A DNA stretch of 10,235 nucleotides from Prevotellaceae bacterium UBA1726 (GCA_002316005.1 DCIM01000016.1:1-10235), one strand, 5' to 3'. Shown: positions 1 to 7,565, numbered from the stretch's first letter. The notes: a model not told the origin generated them from the letters alone. Made by a program: numbers and translations.

Positions 1-1316
1 AGCACATTCTCAAAGGTGTTTGTCTTTGCGTCTGAAATACGATCGTCAAGATTCATGAACTGAGCGTATGTCTCAGGCAATTCATTCTTTGTGTCCGACT
101 TTGTAGTACTTGGGTTGGTGTTCATCTGATATGTCAGAGTGATAGAACTTGAGCGGTCGGCATTCAAGAAACGCTGATAGTCAAGACTACCCTCAAAGGT
201 GTTTCTCTTCATCTTTGTGAGTGTATAAGAGCCATAGCCGAAGCCACTGCCGTAAGCACCGCCGAACATATCCACTTTCGATGTTCCTTCACTCTTGACA
301 TTAAATGTAGTGACGCCGAACGAAGCATTCACCGTACTCATAGAGTCAACCTCATAACCCATAGCAATATTTCCCATTACGAAAGGTAAGGTATTTCGCG
401 TTGGTTGCGACATTTTCAATGTAGAACCGTCACTCTGTACACGCTCCATATCAACATCAATAGTACCGTTGTCCATGTACTGATAATGCATGTTGGCATT
501 ATACGAGAACTTTCCCTGCTGACCGGCAACATAAACGCCAGCACCATAGCCCTTGTTTCCACCAGTGATGTTCACCGAACCGTTATATCCGTTCAGCGAC
601 TGAGCGCCACCCTGACCACCACCGGCAGTCATTTGAGCCATCTTGATGTCTAGAATACCCGCAGCACCCTCAGCGTCATACTTTGCACCAGGGTTTGTTA
701 TCACCTCAATACTGCTGACAGCCGAAGCTGGCATAGCCTTGAGGACAGTACTTGCGTTGCTCGAGAGCATAGCGTTTGGTTTGCCGTTCACATAAATCTT
801 GAACGAACTTGAACCATTTACCGAGATGTTATCCTGTCCATCGACAGTGACCATTGGCACCTTTCTCAGCATATCGAGAACCGACATAGTCTTTGAATCT
901 ACATCGTCCTCTACGCTATATGTCATCTTGTCGGCCTCCATTTTCACGATAGGCTTATGAGCCACAACCTCTATGCCAGCGAGTGTTGTCTCGTCATCGC
1001 GTACAAGCAGAGTGCCGAGATCAATCTCTTTCTGCCCGTCAACTGTAAAAGAACGCTTTACAGCGGCTCTTCCTACTGACGAAAGAGTGATTACATACTT
1101 ACCGTTGTTTTTCACCTCTGGCGCGAATTTTCCGTTCAAATCGGTCACAGCCATCACAACAGGCTTATCCTCCTGTTTGTCTTTGCATATGCGTATAGTA
1201 GCATAAGGTTCGCCCTCGTGTGTGAGTGAGTCAACGAGCGTACCTTTAATTGTTGTCTGTGCATTAGCCGAAATAAGGCCGAAAAGGAAAGTGATTCCTA
1301 AAAATAATCTTTTCAT
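1..1316 (-). CDS. TonB-dependent receptor / outer-membrane beta-barrel protein, 3' end outside window
   Basis: About 438 codons are present from ATG at 1316, and the frame stays open to the left edge, so the C-terminal barrel is missing. The start MKRLFLGITFLFGLISANAQ is a Sec signal peptide with probable cleavage after NAQ. Residues ~22-100 look like a carboxypeptidase-regulatory-like beta-sandwich (IKGTLVDSLTHEGEPYATI, then TDLNGKF). Residues ~110-225 form a plug: EVVAHKPIVKMEADKMTYSV, DMLRKVPMVTVDG, IYVNGKP, SIEVITNPGAKYDAEG and AGILDIKM. From ~235 there are G/Y/N-rich alternating strands typical of the barrel. This matches the outer-membrane beta-barrel family (OMP_b-brl_3 type) rather than SusC, since no SusC-specific signature is seen. 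Such proteins sit in the outer membrane and are thought to import substrates using TonB energy; the ligand is unknown. The gene follows the efflux operon on the same strand after 118 bp but has its own -7 box, so separate control is likely. Confidence 0.92.
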   Translation of the reverse strand, partial: MKRLFLGITFLFGLISANAQTTIKGTLVDSLTHEGEPYATIRICKDKQEDKPVVMAVTDLNGKFAPEVKNNGKYVITLSSVGRAAVKRSFTVDGQKEIDLGTLLVRDDETTLAGIEVVAHKPIVKMEADKMTYSVEDDVDSKTMSVLDMLRKVPMVTVDGQDNISVNGSSSFKIYVNGKPNAMLSSNASTVLKAMPASAVSSIEVITNPGAKYDAEGAAGILDIKMAQMTAGGGQGGAQSLNGYNGSVNITGGNKGYGAGVYVAGQQGKFSYNANMHYQYMDNGTIDVDMERVQSDGSTLKMSQPTRNTLPFVMGNIAMGYEVDSMSTVNASFGVTTFNVKSEGTSKVDMFGGAYGSGFGYGSYTLTKMKRNTFEGSLDYQRFLNADRSSSITLTYQMNTNPSTTKSDTKNELPETYAQFMNLDDRISDAKTNTFENV

Positions 1317-1355
1317 ATTGTTTGTAATTTTTTCTTGTCTGTAAGTAAGACGCTG

Positions 1356-1363
1356 CAAAGGTA
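1356..1363 (-). promoter_or_regulatory. Bacteroidetes -7 box for the receptor gene
   Basis: The minus strand reads TACCTTTG, a perfect match to TAnnTTTG, 39 bp before the receptor ATG. At the -33 position (about 1383-1387) only TTTC is found instead of TTTG. The weak -33 box would fit a promoter that needs an activator. Confidence 0.55.
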
Positions 1364-1391
1364 CGAAAAACTACAAAAATCCGAAACTTTT

Positions 1392-1421
1392 TTAGACGAA
1401 CCGCCTCTTTTCTTAGACGAA
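1392..1421 (-). promoter_or_regulatory. Pair of 9-bp direct repeats upstream of the receptor promoter
   Basis: TTAGACGAA occurs at 1392-1400 and again at 1413-1421 (TTCGTCTAA twice on the minus strand). The copies are identical, separated by exactly 12 bp, so they repeat every 21 bp, or two helical turns. They begin just upstream of the -33 position. Spacing and copy length match the sites known for LytTR-type response regulators, but the base match to the published LytTR consensus is only partial. Another direct-repeat binder, such as an AraC-type protein, is possible. Confidence 0.45.
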
Positions 1422-1434
1422 ATGCGCTGAACCC

Positions 1435-2511
1435 CTATTTATTATTCTTTTTGTAACTGACAATTGCCCATGTATCCATAATAAAAGCGACAATGGCAAG
1501 TTTCACCACCTGCGGACAGATACTTTGGAAGTCGCCACCACGAACAAACACTGTTCGTATGGCATCAATGAAGAATGTCATTGGATTCACATAAGTTGTT
1601 ACAAAAGCCCAGTGAGGCATTGAGCGTGCAGGGGTGAACAATCCACTCAGAAGCATAAGGCATACCACTATGAACCACATCACAAACACCGCCTGTTGCA
1701 TTGACTCATTGTAGTTGGACACAATAAGTCCTATGCCACTGAAGACAAATGCCAACAGTATGGCAATGAGGTAGATAAGTAGTATGTTTCCCTGTGGGGT
1801 GATGCCATATACAAGCCATGAGAGAAGGAAACAGATGGTCATCACGATGATGGCAATTATCCAGTAAGGAATGAGTTTTGCCATGATGAATGTTATCTTG
1901 CTCACAGGTGTCACATTGATAGCCTCTATCGTTCCTGCCTCTTTCTCGCCAACAATGTTCAATGCTGGCAGAAATCCGCATAGAAGCATGATGAGAATTG
2001 CCATAAGGGCAGGAATCATGAACAGCTTGTAGTTGAGGTTTTTGTTGTAGAGATACAATGGTTCAGCCCCAATCTTACCGCTTTTCATCTGTGTTGAGAC
2101 AATCTGCGACATATAAGCCGACCCCATGCTTCCTTTTGTTCCGTTCACAGCATTGGCTGCAATAAGCACCTGAGGATTGAGCCCGTTTGCCATATCGCGC
2201 GAATAATGAATAGGTATCTCCACTATCACATCTGCCTTTGAGCGTTCTATGTCGCTAAGTGCCTCAGCGTATGATGCCTTCTGTCCACCGAAAATGAAAT
2301 AGCGGCTTGCCTCAATCTCGTGAACGAGTTGCTGCGAAGCGGTAGAGCGGTCGTTGTCAACAACTTCCACCACCACATTCTTCACTTCCATATTCATCAC
2401 CCAAGGCAGGATGCACATTATGGCGATAGGGAAGACCATGATGAGTCGAGGCAGAAAAACATTACGTCTTATCTGCAGGAATTCTTTCTGTATGAGATAT
2501 TTCAGAGTCAT
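1435..2511 (-). CDS. ABC-2 type permease, second of pair (YbhR-like)
   Basis: This 358-residue integral inner-membrane protein is the second membrane half of the exporter. It has the ABC-2 (ABC2_membrane_3) layout: one N-terminal membrane helix (~22-39), a large periplasmic domain (~45-160), then five hydrophobic segments (~163-187, 209-235, 242-266, 272-292, 336-353). The cytoplasmic loop after the second helix holds EKEAGTIEAINVTP (189-202), the family's conserved ATPase-contact motif. The length is normal for the family. Its ATG at 2511 lies one base after the TAA of the upstream permease, which implies translational coupling and equal amounts of both subunits. It is the last gene of the operon. 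I see no hairpin plus T-tract after its TAG, so transcription may run on into the receptor gene. It is closest in organisation to E. coli YbhR. Substrate unknown. Confidence 0.93.
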   Translation of the reverse strand: MTLKYLIQKEFLQIRRNVFLPRLIMVFPIAIMCILPWVMNMEVKNVVVEVVDNDRSTASQQLVHEIEASRYFIFGGQKASYAEALSDIERSKADVIVEIPIHYSRDMANGLNPQVLIAANAVNGTKGSMGSAYMSQIVSTQMKSGKIGAEPLYLYNKNLNYKLFMIPALMAILIMLLCGFLPALNIVGEKEAGTIEAINVTPVSKITFIMAKLIPYWIIAIIVMTICFLLSWLVYGITPQGNILLIYLIAILLAFVFSGIGLIVSNYNESMQQAVFVMWFIVVCLMLLSGLFTPARSMPHWAFVTTYVNPMTFFIDAIRTVFVRGGDFQSICPQVVKLAIVAFIMDTWAIVSYKKNNK

Positions 2512-2512
2512 A

Positions 2513-3634
2513 TTATTCCAGTCGCTTATTGAATTTCTTCAGTGCCACAGTAAGAAGCACCAATGCCATAACACTCAGTATGCCGATTTCTTTCGTGATA
2601 CTTGTTACTCCAACACCCATGATCATCAGTTTTCGCATTGCCGAGATATAGTATTGTGGCGGTAGGATGGCAGCAACATATTGGAGTATTTTTGGCATAC
2701 TCTCAATAGGGAACATCATTCCGCTGAGCATGATTGTAGGCATCATGAGTATCATTGCCGAAACGAGCAATGCCACAAGTTGTGTCTTTGCCACAATACT
2801 GATTAGCAATCCGAGCGATAATGCCAGAAGGATATAAATGCCCGAGAGACCAAAAATCAGTAGGATATTACCTTGTAGCGGTACACCGAGAATGAATTTC
2901 GCCATCAGCAGAATAGTACTGAGAATGGCGAATGCCAATCCAAGATAAGGCACTGCCTTTGCGACAATAATCATAAGTGGTCGCACAGGACTAACCAGTA
3001 ACACTTCCATCGTACCTCTTTCCTTTTCCTTTGCAATACTGATTGAAGTCATCATCGCACAGATAAGCATCAGCAGCATACCGATGATTCCTGGCACGAA
3101 GTTGTAGGCACTGAGCATCTGTGGGTTGTAGAGATACTTCACCGACACAATATTCTGTGGCGTTGTGCTGATAGCTGTTTTTGTCTTCACAGAAGCCATC
3201 ACATGCGTCATTATAATCTGACTGACATAGGTGTAGTATTGCTGTGCCATGTTCGGGTTGACGGCATCAGCAATTATCTGTACCCCATTGTGCTTACTGG
3301 CAAAGTCGTTGCTGAAAACAATGGCGATGTCGGCTTCCTGGTTGCGTATGAGTCGTTCGGCATCTTCGGGCGTTGCCACATGATTGGTAATGGTGAAATA
3401 TTCCGAAGCGTCGAGTGCTGTGATGATTCTGCTTGTGAGGTTATCCATCTGTGTCGTAACGGCCACAGTGCGTACATTCCTCACATCTGTCGATATGGCA
3501 AAACCAAACAAAAGCATCATCACCACAGGCATACCAAACAGTATGAGCATTGTTCGCTTATCGCGTAGGATGTGCTTACTCTCCTTCACGACAAACGCTC
3601 CAAACGCCTTGAATGCTGTGTTTTTATTATTCAT
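2513..3634 (-). CDS. ABC-2 type permease, first of pair (YbhS-like)
   Basis: This 373-residue inner-membrane permease is a paralogue of the following gene, with the same plan: helix at ~28-48, periplasmic domain ~50-175, and further hydrophobic segments at ~178-200, 222-247, 256-281, 285-308 and 349-366. The coupling motif EKERGTMEVLLVSP (203-216) is very well conserved. The two permeases probably form a heterodimer driven by the tandem ATPase encoded just upstream; this follows from family knowledge and gene order, as in ybhFSR. The ATG at 3634 is the natural start (MNNKNTAFKAFG) and sits inside a doubled heptamer, TTATTCA at 3627-3633 and 3634-3640. A 63-bp gap holding a G/C-rich repeat element separates it from the ATPase gene. 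Confidence 0.93.
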   Translation of the reverse strand: MNNKNTAFKAFGAFVVKESKHILRDKRTMLILFGMPVVMMLLFGFAISTDVRNVRTVAVTTQMDNLTSRIITALDASEYFTITNHVATPEDAERLIRNQEADIAIVFSNDFASKHNGVQIIADAVNPNMAQQYYTYVSQIIMTHVMASVKTKTAISTTPQNIVSVKYLYNPQMLSAYNFVPGIIGMLLMLICAMMTSISIAKEKERGTMEVLLVSPVRPLMIIVAKAVPYLGLAFAILSTILLMAKFILGVPLQGNILLIFGLSGIYILLALSLGLLISIVAKTQLVALLVSAMILMMPTIMLSGMMFPIESMPKILQYVAAILPPQYYISAMRKLMIMGVGVTSITKEIGILSVMALVLLTVALKKFNKRLE

Positions 3635-3659
3635 TATTCAATATCTTTATCTGAATGAC

Positions 3660-3697
3660 TATCTACTCCTCCCCCTCGGGGGAGGTCGGGAGGGGGG
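3660..3697. repeat. G/C-rich palindromic intergenic element (copy A)
   Basis: CCTCCCCC (3668-3675) and GGGGGAGG (3678-3685) form a perfect 8-bp inverted repeat with a 2-bp centre, followed by a second G-tract, GGGAGGGGGGC. The left end TATCTACTCC (3660-3669) recurs exactly at 6169-6178 in copy B, and the right end AGGGGGGC resembles the right ends of copies B and C. It fills most of the gap between the ATPase and first permease genes and would be transcribed. No T-run follows, so it is not a standard terminator. It could alter mRNA stability or relative expression, which is inference. Confidence 0.7.
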
Positions 3698-5158
3698 CTA
3701 CTCTCTTACTGCCTTTCTTGCCAGATATGTGAACACATGATCCATATCGGGCTGATTAAACCTTTCTTTCAACTCATCAGGACTTCCCATTGCACTGATT
3801 TTTCCATCCACCATGATTGATATACGGTCGCAGTATTCAGCCTCATCCATATAGTGGGTTGTCACAAAAACTGTGATTCCTCTTTCGGCAGCATCATAGA
3901 TGAGTTCCCAGAACTGGCGTCGTGTCTTTGGATCAACGCCACCGGTTGGTTCATCGAGAAACACAACTTCCGGTTCGTGGAAAATACTTACCGAGAAAGC
4001 CAGTTTCTGCTTCCATCCCAAAGGAAGACTGTCAACAACCGAGTCTTTATGTTCGAGGAAGTTCAGTCGTTCGAGCAATTCGTCTGTCTTTCGCTTTATT
4101 TCCTTGTCCTTCATGCCGTAGATGCCACCAAACAGGCGAATATTCTCCTTCACCGTCAAATCGCCGTAGAGAGCGAATTTCTGACTCATATAACCGATAT
4201 GCTTCTTTATCTGCTCATATTCTGTAGTGACATCAAATCCCGCCACTCGTCCTTTACCGCTTGTAGGTTGGTTCAATCCAGTGAGGATATGCATGGCTGT
4301 TGTCTTTCCTGCACCATTGGCACCAAGAAATCCGAATATCTCGCCTTTCTTCACGCTGAACGAGATATCATCTACAGCACGGAAATTGCCAAATGCTTTC
4401 ACCAGATGCTCCACCTCAATAACATTTTCTGTAGTTGCATCCTTTCGGTTGTCGCTGTTTTCTATGCCCTTTGGATTGAACACATCCTTGAATCGTTCGA
4501 GTATCACCTCAGGAGTGTCGATTCCTTGTATCTCGCCATTGTTGAGAAAAGCCACACGCTCGCATCGTTTCACCTCATCAATATATGGTGTTGAGGCCAC
4601 AATAGTGATGTTTCTTTCTTTAAGTGATGCAAGCATCTCCCACAGTTCCTTTCGACTCACAGGGTCAACACCTGTGGTCGGTTCATCAAGAAACAGTACA
4701 CTTGGCTGATGAACGAGGGCGCAACAAAGGGCGAGTTTCTGTTTCATACCTCCCGAGAGTGCTCCTGCCTTGCGGTCTTTGAATCGTTCAATCTGCGAGT
4801 AGATGGCTTTTATGGAGTCGTAGCCTTCTTCAATAGTAGTTCCGAAGAGTGTGGCGAAAAACTTCAGGTTCTCCTCAACGGTGAGGTCTTGATAGAGGGA
4901 GAACTTCCCCGGCATATATCCCACACGCTGACGGATATCGCTCATCTGGCTGACCACATCAAATCCGTCCACCGTGGCTGTGCCTTTGTCGGGCAGGAGC
5001 AATGTGCAGAGAATGCGGAATAGTGATGTCTTACCGGCTCCATCAGGGCCGATAATACCAAACACCTCCCCCCTACCGACACTGAAACTGACATCCTTCA
5101 GCGCCTGCACCTTCCCGTACGACTTGGACAGATTATTAACCTCGATTGCGTTCATCAT
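3698..5158 (-). CDS. Tandem ABC transporter ATPase, two fused nucleotide-binding domains (YbhF-like)
   Basis: This 486-residue cytoplasmic protein powers the exporter and contains two complete ABC domains. Domain 1 (~4-225): Walker A GPDGAGKTS (37-45), signature LSGGM (134-138), Walker B VLFLDEP (154-160). Domain 2 (~246-470): Walker A GANGAGKTT (279-287), Q-loop glutamine 326, Walker B VVFLDEP (398-404), switch histidine 435 in TTHYMDEAE. Domain 1 lacks the usual Q-loop glutamine (GYMPGKF, Gly84) and the switch histidine (STPYIDE, Pro191). Domain 2 has a degenerate signature, LPLGW (378-382). If the halves pair in the usual way, all defects fall in one of the two ATP sites and the other is intact. 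The fused layout is that of E. coli YbhF. ATG at 5158 or 5155 is the start (MMNAIEV), 17 bp after the membrane-fusion gene. Confidence 0.94.
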   Translation of the reverse strand: MMNAIEVNNLSKSYGKVQALKDVSFSVGRGEVFGIIGPDGAGKTSLFRILCTLLLPDKGTATVDGFDVVSQMSDIRQRVGYMPGKFSLYQDLTVEENLKFFATLFGTTIEEGYDSIKAIYSQIERFKDRKAGALSGGMKQKLALCCALVHQPSVLFLDEPTTGVDPVSRKELWEMLASLKERNITIVASTPYIDEVKRCERVAFLNNGEIQGIDTPEVILERFKDVFNPKGIENSDNRKDATTENVIEVEHLVKAFGNFRAVDDISFSVKKGEIFGFLGANGAGKTTAMHILTGLNQPTSGKGRVAGFDVTTEYEQIKKHIGYMSQKFALYGDLTVKENIRLFGGIYGMKDKEIKRKTDELLERLNFLEHKDSVVDSLPLGWKQKLAFSVSIFHEPEVVFLDEPTGGVDPKTRRQFWELIYDAAERGITVFVTTHYMDEAEYCDRISIMVDGKISAMGSPDELKERFNQPDMDHVFTYLARKAVRE

Positions 5159-5179
5159 TAATAACTAATAACTAATCAC
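5159..5179. repeat. Heptamer-period repeat at a gene junction
   Basis: TAATAAC at 5159-5165 and 5166-5172 is followed by the variant TAATCAC at 5173-5179. The three 7-bp units fill the whole gap between the membrane-fusion and ATPase genes and include the TGA stop of the former (5176-5178). Confidence 0.6.
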
Positions 5180-6087
5180 TTGAGCTTGAGCTCACCATAC
5201 ATACCTATCTTTATATAGCCATCATTCTTCACAGCCACCTTAATGGCATAGACGAGGTTGGCGCGCTCATCATCGGTGAGAATGGTCTTTGGGGTAAACT
5301 CCGACTTTGATGAAATCCATGTCACCTTACCCGCATATTCCTTTCGCTCGCCCTTGCCATAGTCGGCAAAAACCTTCACCTCCTGACCAATCTTCACCTC
5401 CTTCAACTGCGAAGAGGTGACATACGCACGCATAATCATATTATCCATATCAGCCACCTTGAATAGCGGTTTGCCTGTAGCGGCAAATTCGCCAGGTTCG
5501 GTGTATTTCTCAAGTACAATACCGCTTATTGGTGAGTAGATATGACACTTCTGAAGTTGGTCGGCAACTTGTAGTTTCTGCACATCGGCAGTGTTCATCT
5601 GGGCGTTGAGAGAGTTTGTCGAGGTGTTGAGTGCCGACTGCTGAGCGGCAATCTGCTTCTGCAACACAGCCACCTGACTCTTTGCATCGTCGAGGAGTTT
5701 GCGATTGGCAGCACCATCCTTCACAAGAGCATCAAAACGCTCCACTTCCTGCTGTGCCTTTGCCAACTGCTGACGGAGTGAGGCAATCTGCTTCTCTGTC
5801 TCTGGCTTTTGTGCCGAATAGACGAGTTTTGTGGCACCAATCTGGCGTGCCTTCAAGTACAACTGTACAGTATCGATGAGGCCCACCTGCTGATTTGCCT
5901 CTACCTTGTTTCCTTCGGTCACATCAAACATGAGCAGTCGTCCTGTCTGCTCGGCCGAGACAGTAATTTCCGTTGCCTCGAATGTACCTGTTGCATCATA
6001 GTCATGCTCGTTTGATGAACATGAAGTGAAAAGCGAAAAGTTAAAAGTGAAAAGTACACTCGCAACAATAATATTTATCTTTTTCAT
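5176..6087 (-). CDS. HlyD/YbhG-type membrane-fusion lipoprotein of the efflux system
   Basis: This 303-residue periplasmic adaptor links the inner-membrane exporter to the outer-membrane channel. Its N-terminus is a lipoprotein signal with the probable lipidated cysteine at residue 23 (LFTSC, followed by SSN), so it is probably membrane-anchored. Split lipoyl/biotinyl half-motifs lie at ~40-72 (VSAEQTGRLLMFDVTEGNKV) and ~183-212 (IYSPISGIVLEKYTEPGEF). Between them is a coiled-coil hairpin rich in K, Q and A (~95-180). The beta-barrel part covers ~215-303, with TPKTILTDDERANLVYAIKV (265-284), a sequence typical of the YbhG branch. The ATG at 6087 is the only sensible start. The signal peptide core is encoded by a 7-bp-period repeat (6027-6054). 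A 181-bp gap with repeats separates it from the TolC-like gene upstream, and only 17 bp separate it from the ATPase gene. Confidence 0.93.
   Translation of the reverse strand: MKKINIIVASVLFTFNFSLFTSCSSNEHDYDATGTFEATEITVSAEQTGRLLMFDVTEGNKVEANQQVGLIDTVQLYLKARQIGATKLVYSAQKPETEKQIASLRQQLAKAQQEVERFDALVKDGAANRKLLDDAKSQVAVLQKQIAAQQSALNTSTNSLNAQMNTADVQKLQVADQLQKCHIYSPISGIVLEKYTEPGEFAATGKPLFKVADMDNMIMRAYVTSSQLKEVKIGQEVKVFADYGKGERKEYAGKVTWISSKSEFTPKTILTDDERANLVYAIKVAVKNDGYIKIGMYGELKLK
6027..6054. repeat. Four-unit 7-bp repeat inside the lipoprotein signal peptide
   Basis: The plus strand reads TGAAAAG, CGAAAAG, TTAAAAG, TGAAAAG in direct succession. Each unit keeps AAAAG and varies in its first two bases. 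On the coding (minus) strand this gives LFTFNFSLF, the hydrophobic core of the signal. A single-unit change would shift the reading frame. Confidence 0.65.
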
Positions 6088-6113
6088 ATATATGATTTTT
6101 GTTTTCTTCTAAA

Positions 6114-6152
6114 CATTAATTACCATTAATTGCCCATTAATTATCCATTAAT
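6114..6152. repeat. Four-copy CATTAAT repeat, 10-11 bp period
   Basis: CATTAAT occurs at 6114-6120, 6124-6130, 6135-6141 and 6146-6152, spaced 10, 11 and 11 bp apart, within the long gap between the TolC-like and membrane-fusion genes. It may be a slippage-derived AT-rich repeat. A helically phased protein-binding array is possible but unsupported by anything else. Confidence 0.6.
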
Positions 6153-6168
6153 TTATAAGATGAAGTAG

Positions 6169-6268
6169 TATCTACTCCCTTGCCCCGAGCGGGGCGCTCG
6201 GCTTTGCCGCTTTCATAGCGTTAGCGGAGAAAGAAAGGGAAGAGCCAGAGGCTCGGGGAAAGGGGCTT
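6169..6268. repeat. G/C-rich intergenic element with nested inverted repeats (copy B)
   Basis: The outer arms CCCTTGCCCCGAG (6177-6189) and CTCGGGGAAAGGG (6252-6264) pair at 12 of 13 positions. Inside lies a small hairpin, CCGAGC / GCTCGG (6185-6190 and 6196-6201, 5-base loop). A core at 6195-6214, CGCTCGGCTTTGCCGCTTTC, recurs at 8664-8683 with one change, and AGAAAGAAAGG (6228-6238) recurs at 8688-8698. The left end TATCTACTCC is shared with copy A. It abuts the TAA of the TolC-like gene and lies within the operon transcript. No T-run follows on the minus strand, so it is not a classical terminator. Confidence 0.75.
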
Positions 6269-7525
6269 TTACTCCTCCTTTATTGTCCTTAAATTGTACA
6301 TCTCTTTCAGCAGTTGAATCTCGTGGATTGCCTTTTGCTGGCGGGCTTCGCTGACGGCATTCACATTCCTGACGAGTTCGTTCACTGTCTCCGTACCGTT
6401 CTTCACTTTCTTCTCCGACTTCTCGCGAATGCTTTCCCTCAGTGCAATGGCCTTGTCGTCGAGTGCCATCTGCTGGCGAAGGTTCTCAATCTGTCCGTTC
6501 GACTGCTTCGTCTGCATCTTGTTGTTGAAGAGGAAAGTCTCGCGCTGAACGGCAATCTGTCCGAGTTGATTGTCAATATCGGCAAGGTCGTTCTTGCGTG
6601 TGTAGAGGGCGCCTATGTTCCATTTCACCATTACTCCCGCCGCAAGCATATTGTCTTTCATCATTGGCGAGATGGTGTTATGATATGTTCCCATACCGAA
6701 GGCACTCACCGTTGGCATCAGGCGGGCATTAATCGACCGTCGCTGAGCGTCGAGGAGTTTCTCCTGCGAGGTGTAAAGTGAGAGTGTAGCCCCTTGTCCT
6801 CCCTGAGGTGAGGTAGATAGTTCTTCTGAAGGTTTTGCTAACTCCGTATTCTCGCTCAGTTCCTTACCAATGAAATAGCCGAGCATATTAAGATATGTCT
6901 TGCGCGAGGTTTTCAAAGCAATCTCCTGCTGTTGGGCATTCACCTGATTGACATTCACCGCGTCAAGGTCGCTTTGGTTAGCCAAACCGCCACTGATAAG
7001 ACTCTCCACAGTCTTTGCCGACACTTCTAAGTCACTCTGCAGAAGGGCGTTCTGCTTCAGTTGCTCGTCAATCATCAACACTCCGAAATAGAGTTGCTCC
7101 ACTCGTTCGTTGATGCTGTAGAGGGTTTTGTCCAACTGGCGCTGTTCAACCTCACTCTTTGCCTTCAGCACATTCTGCTTGGCACTTATCGCCCCACCAT
7201 CGTAGATAGGTTGAGTCACCACGAGCGAAGCACCAAAGGCATAGTTTTTCATGTCGCCCATCAGTGCCTGTGTCTGCGCAGGCATATCCATGATATCGGT
7301 GAAACCTGCACCAAACCCCGTGATGCTAACCCCAGGCAACCATGCCTTTGCGGCATTGCTCACATTCAGTTCCTGACTTTTCTCCACCAGTCCGTATTGC
7401 TTTATGGCAGGATAGTTGTCGTGTGCCTCCTGCTTGCAACCGTCCAGTGTGAGTGTCTGTCCGCTGGCATTAATCACTATCGCAATAATAACCAACAACA
7501 ACGAAACAATTCTTTTGTTCATCAT
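6269..7525 (-). CDS. TolC family outer-membrane efflux channel
   Basis: This 418-residue outer-membrane protein is the exit duct of the exporter. A Sec signal peptide is visible (MMNKRIVSLLLVIIAIVINASGQ, cleavage after SGQ). The mature protein has the two long alpha-helical repeats of the outer-membrane efflux protein family: TLDGCKQEAHDNYPAIKQ near the start (TolC proteins begin with a similar helix), a long helix rich in Q, N and A after VVTQPIYDGGAISAK, and a second half with MVKWNIGALYTRKND (~300) followed by another coiled helix. The length is normal for Bacteroidetes TolC proteins. I place the start at ATG 7525, with a second ATG at 7522; an in-frame TTG at 7531 is less likely. It is the first gene of the operon, 32 bp downstream of a -7 box. 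Confidence 0.93.
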   Translation of the reverse strand: MMNKRIVSLLLVIIAIVINASGQTLTLDGCKQEAHDNYPAIKQYGLVEKSQELNVSNAAKAWLPGVSITGFGAGFTDIMDMPAQTQALMGDMKNYAFGASLVVTQPIYDGGAISAKQNVLKAKSEVEQRQLDKTLYSINERVEQLYFGVLMIDEQLKQNALLQSDLEVSAKTVESLISGGLANQSDLDAVNVNQVNAQQQEIALKTSRKTYLNMLGYFIGKELSENTELAKPSEELSTSPQGGQGATLSLYTSQEKLLDAQRRSINARLMPTVSAFGMGTYHNTISPMMKDNMLAAGVMVKWNIGALYTRKNDLADIDNQLGQIAVQRETFLFNNKMQTKQSNGQIENLRQQMALDDKAIALRESIREKSEKKVKNGTETVNELVRNVNAVSEARQQKAIHEIQLLKEMYNLRTIKEE

Positions 7526-7557
7526 ATTCAAAAAATCCTATTTTGTGATTCCGGGTG

Positions 7558-7565
7558 CAAAGATA
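7558..7565 (-). promoter_or_regulatory. -7 box for the efflux operon
   Basis: The minus strand reads TATCTTTG, a perfect TAnnTTTG match, 32 bp before the chosen ATG of the TolC-like gene. I find no TTTG at the expected -33 distance. A weak -33 box next to a divergent AraC-type gene suggests activator dependence. Confidence 0.5.

Noticed and set aside
3854..4594. A 246-codon plus-strand open frame opposite the ABC ATPase
   Set aside because: It is antisense to conserved Walker and signature motifs, and the composition is that of a shadow frame.
6114..6152. The CATTAAT array as replication iterons or a CRISPR-like array
   Set aside because: Units are only 7 bp with 3-4 bp spacers, lie inside an operon, and have no replication or cas gene nearby.
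6169..6268. Copy B read as a rho-independent terminator after the TolC-like gene
   Set aside because: The stems are strong, but no run of T follows on the minus strand, and the downstream genes plainly belong to the same transport system.
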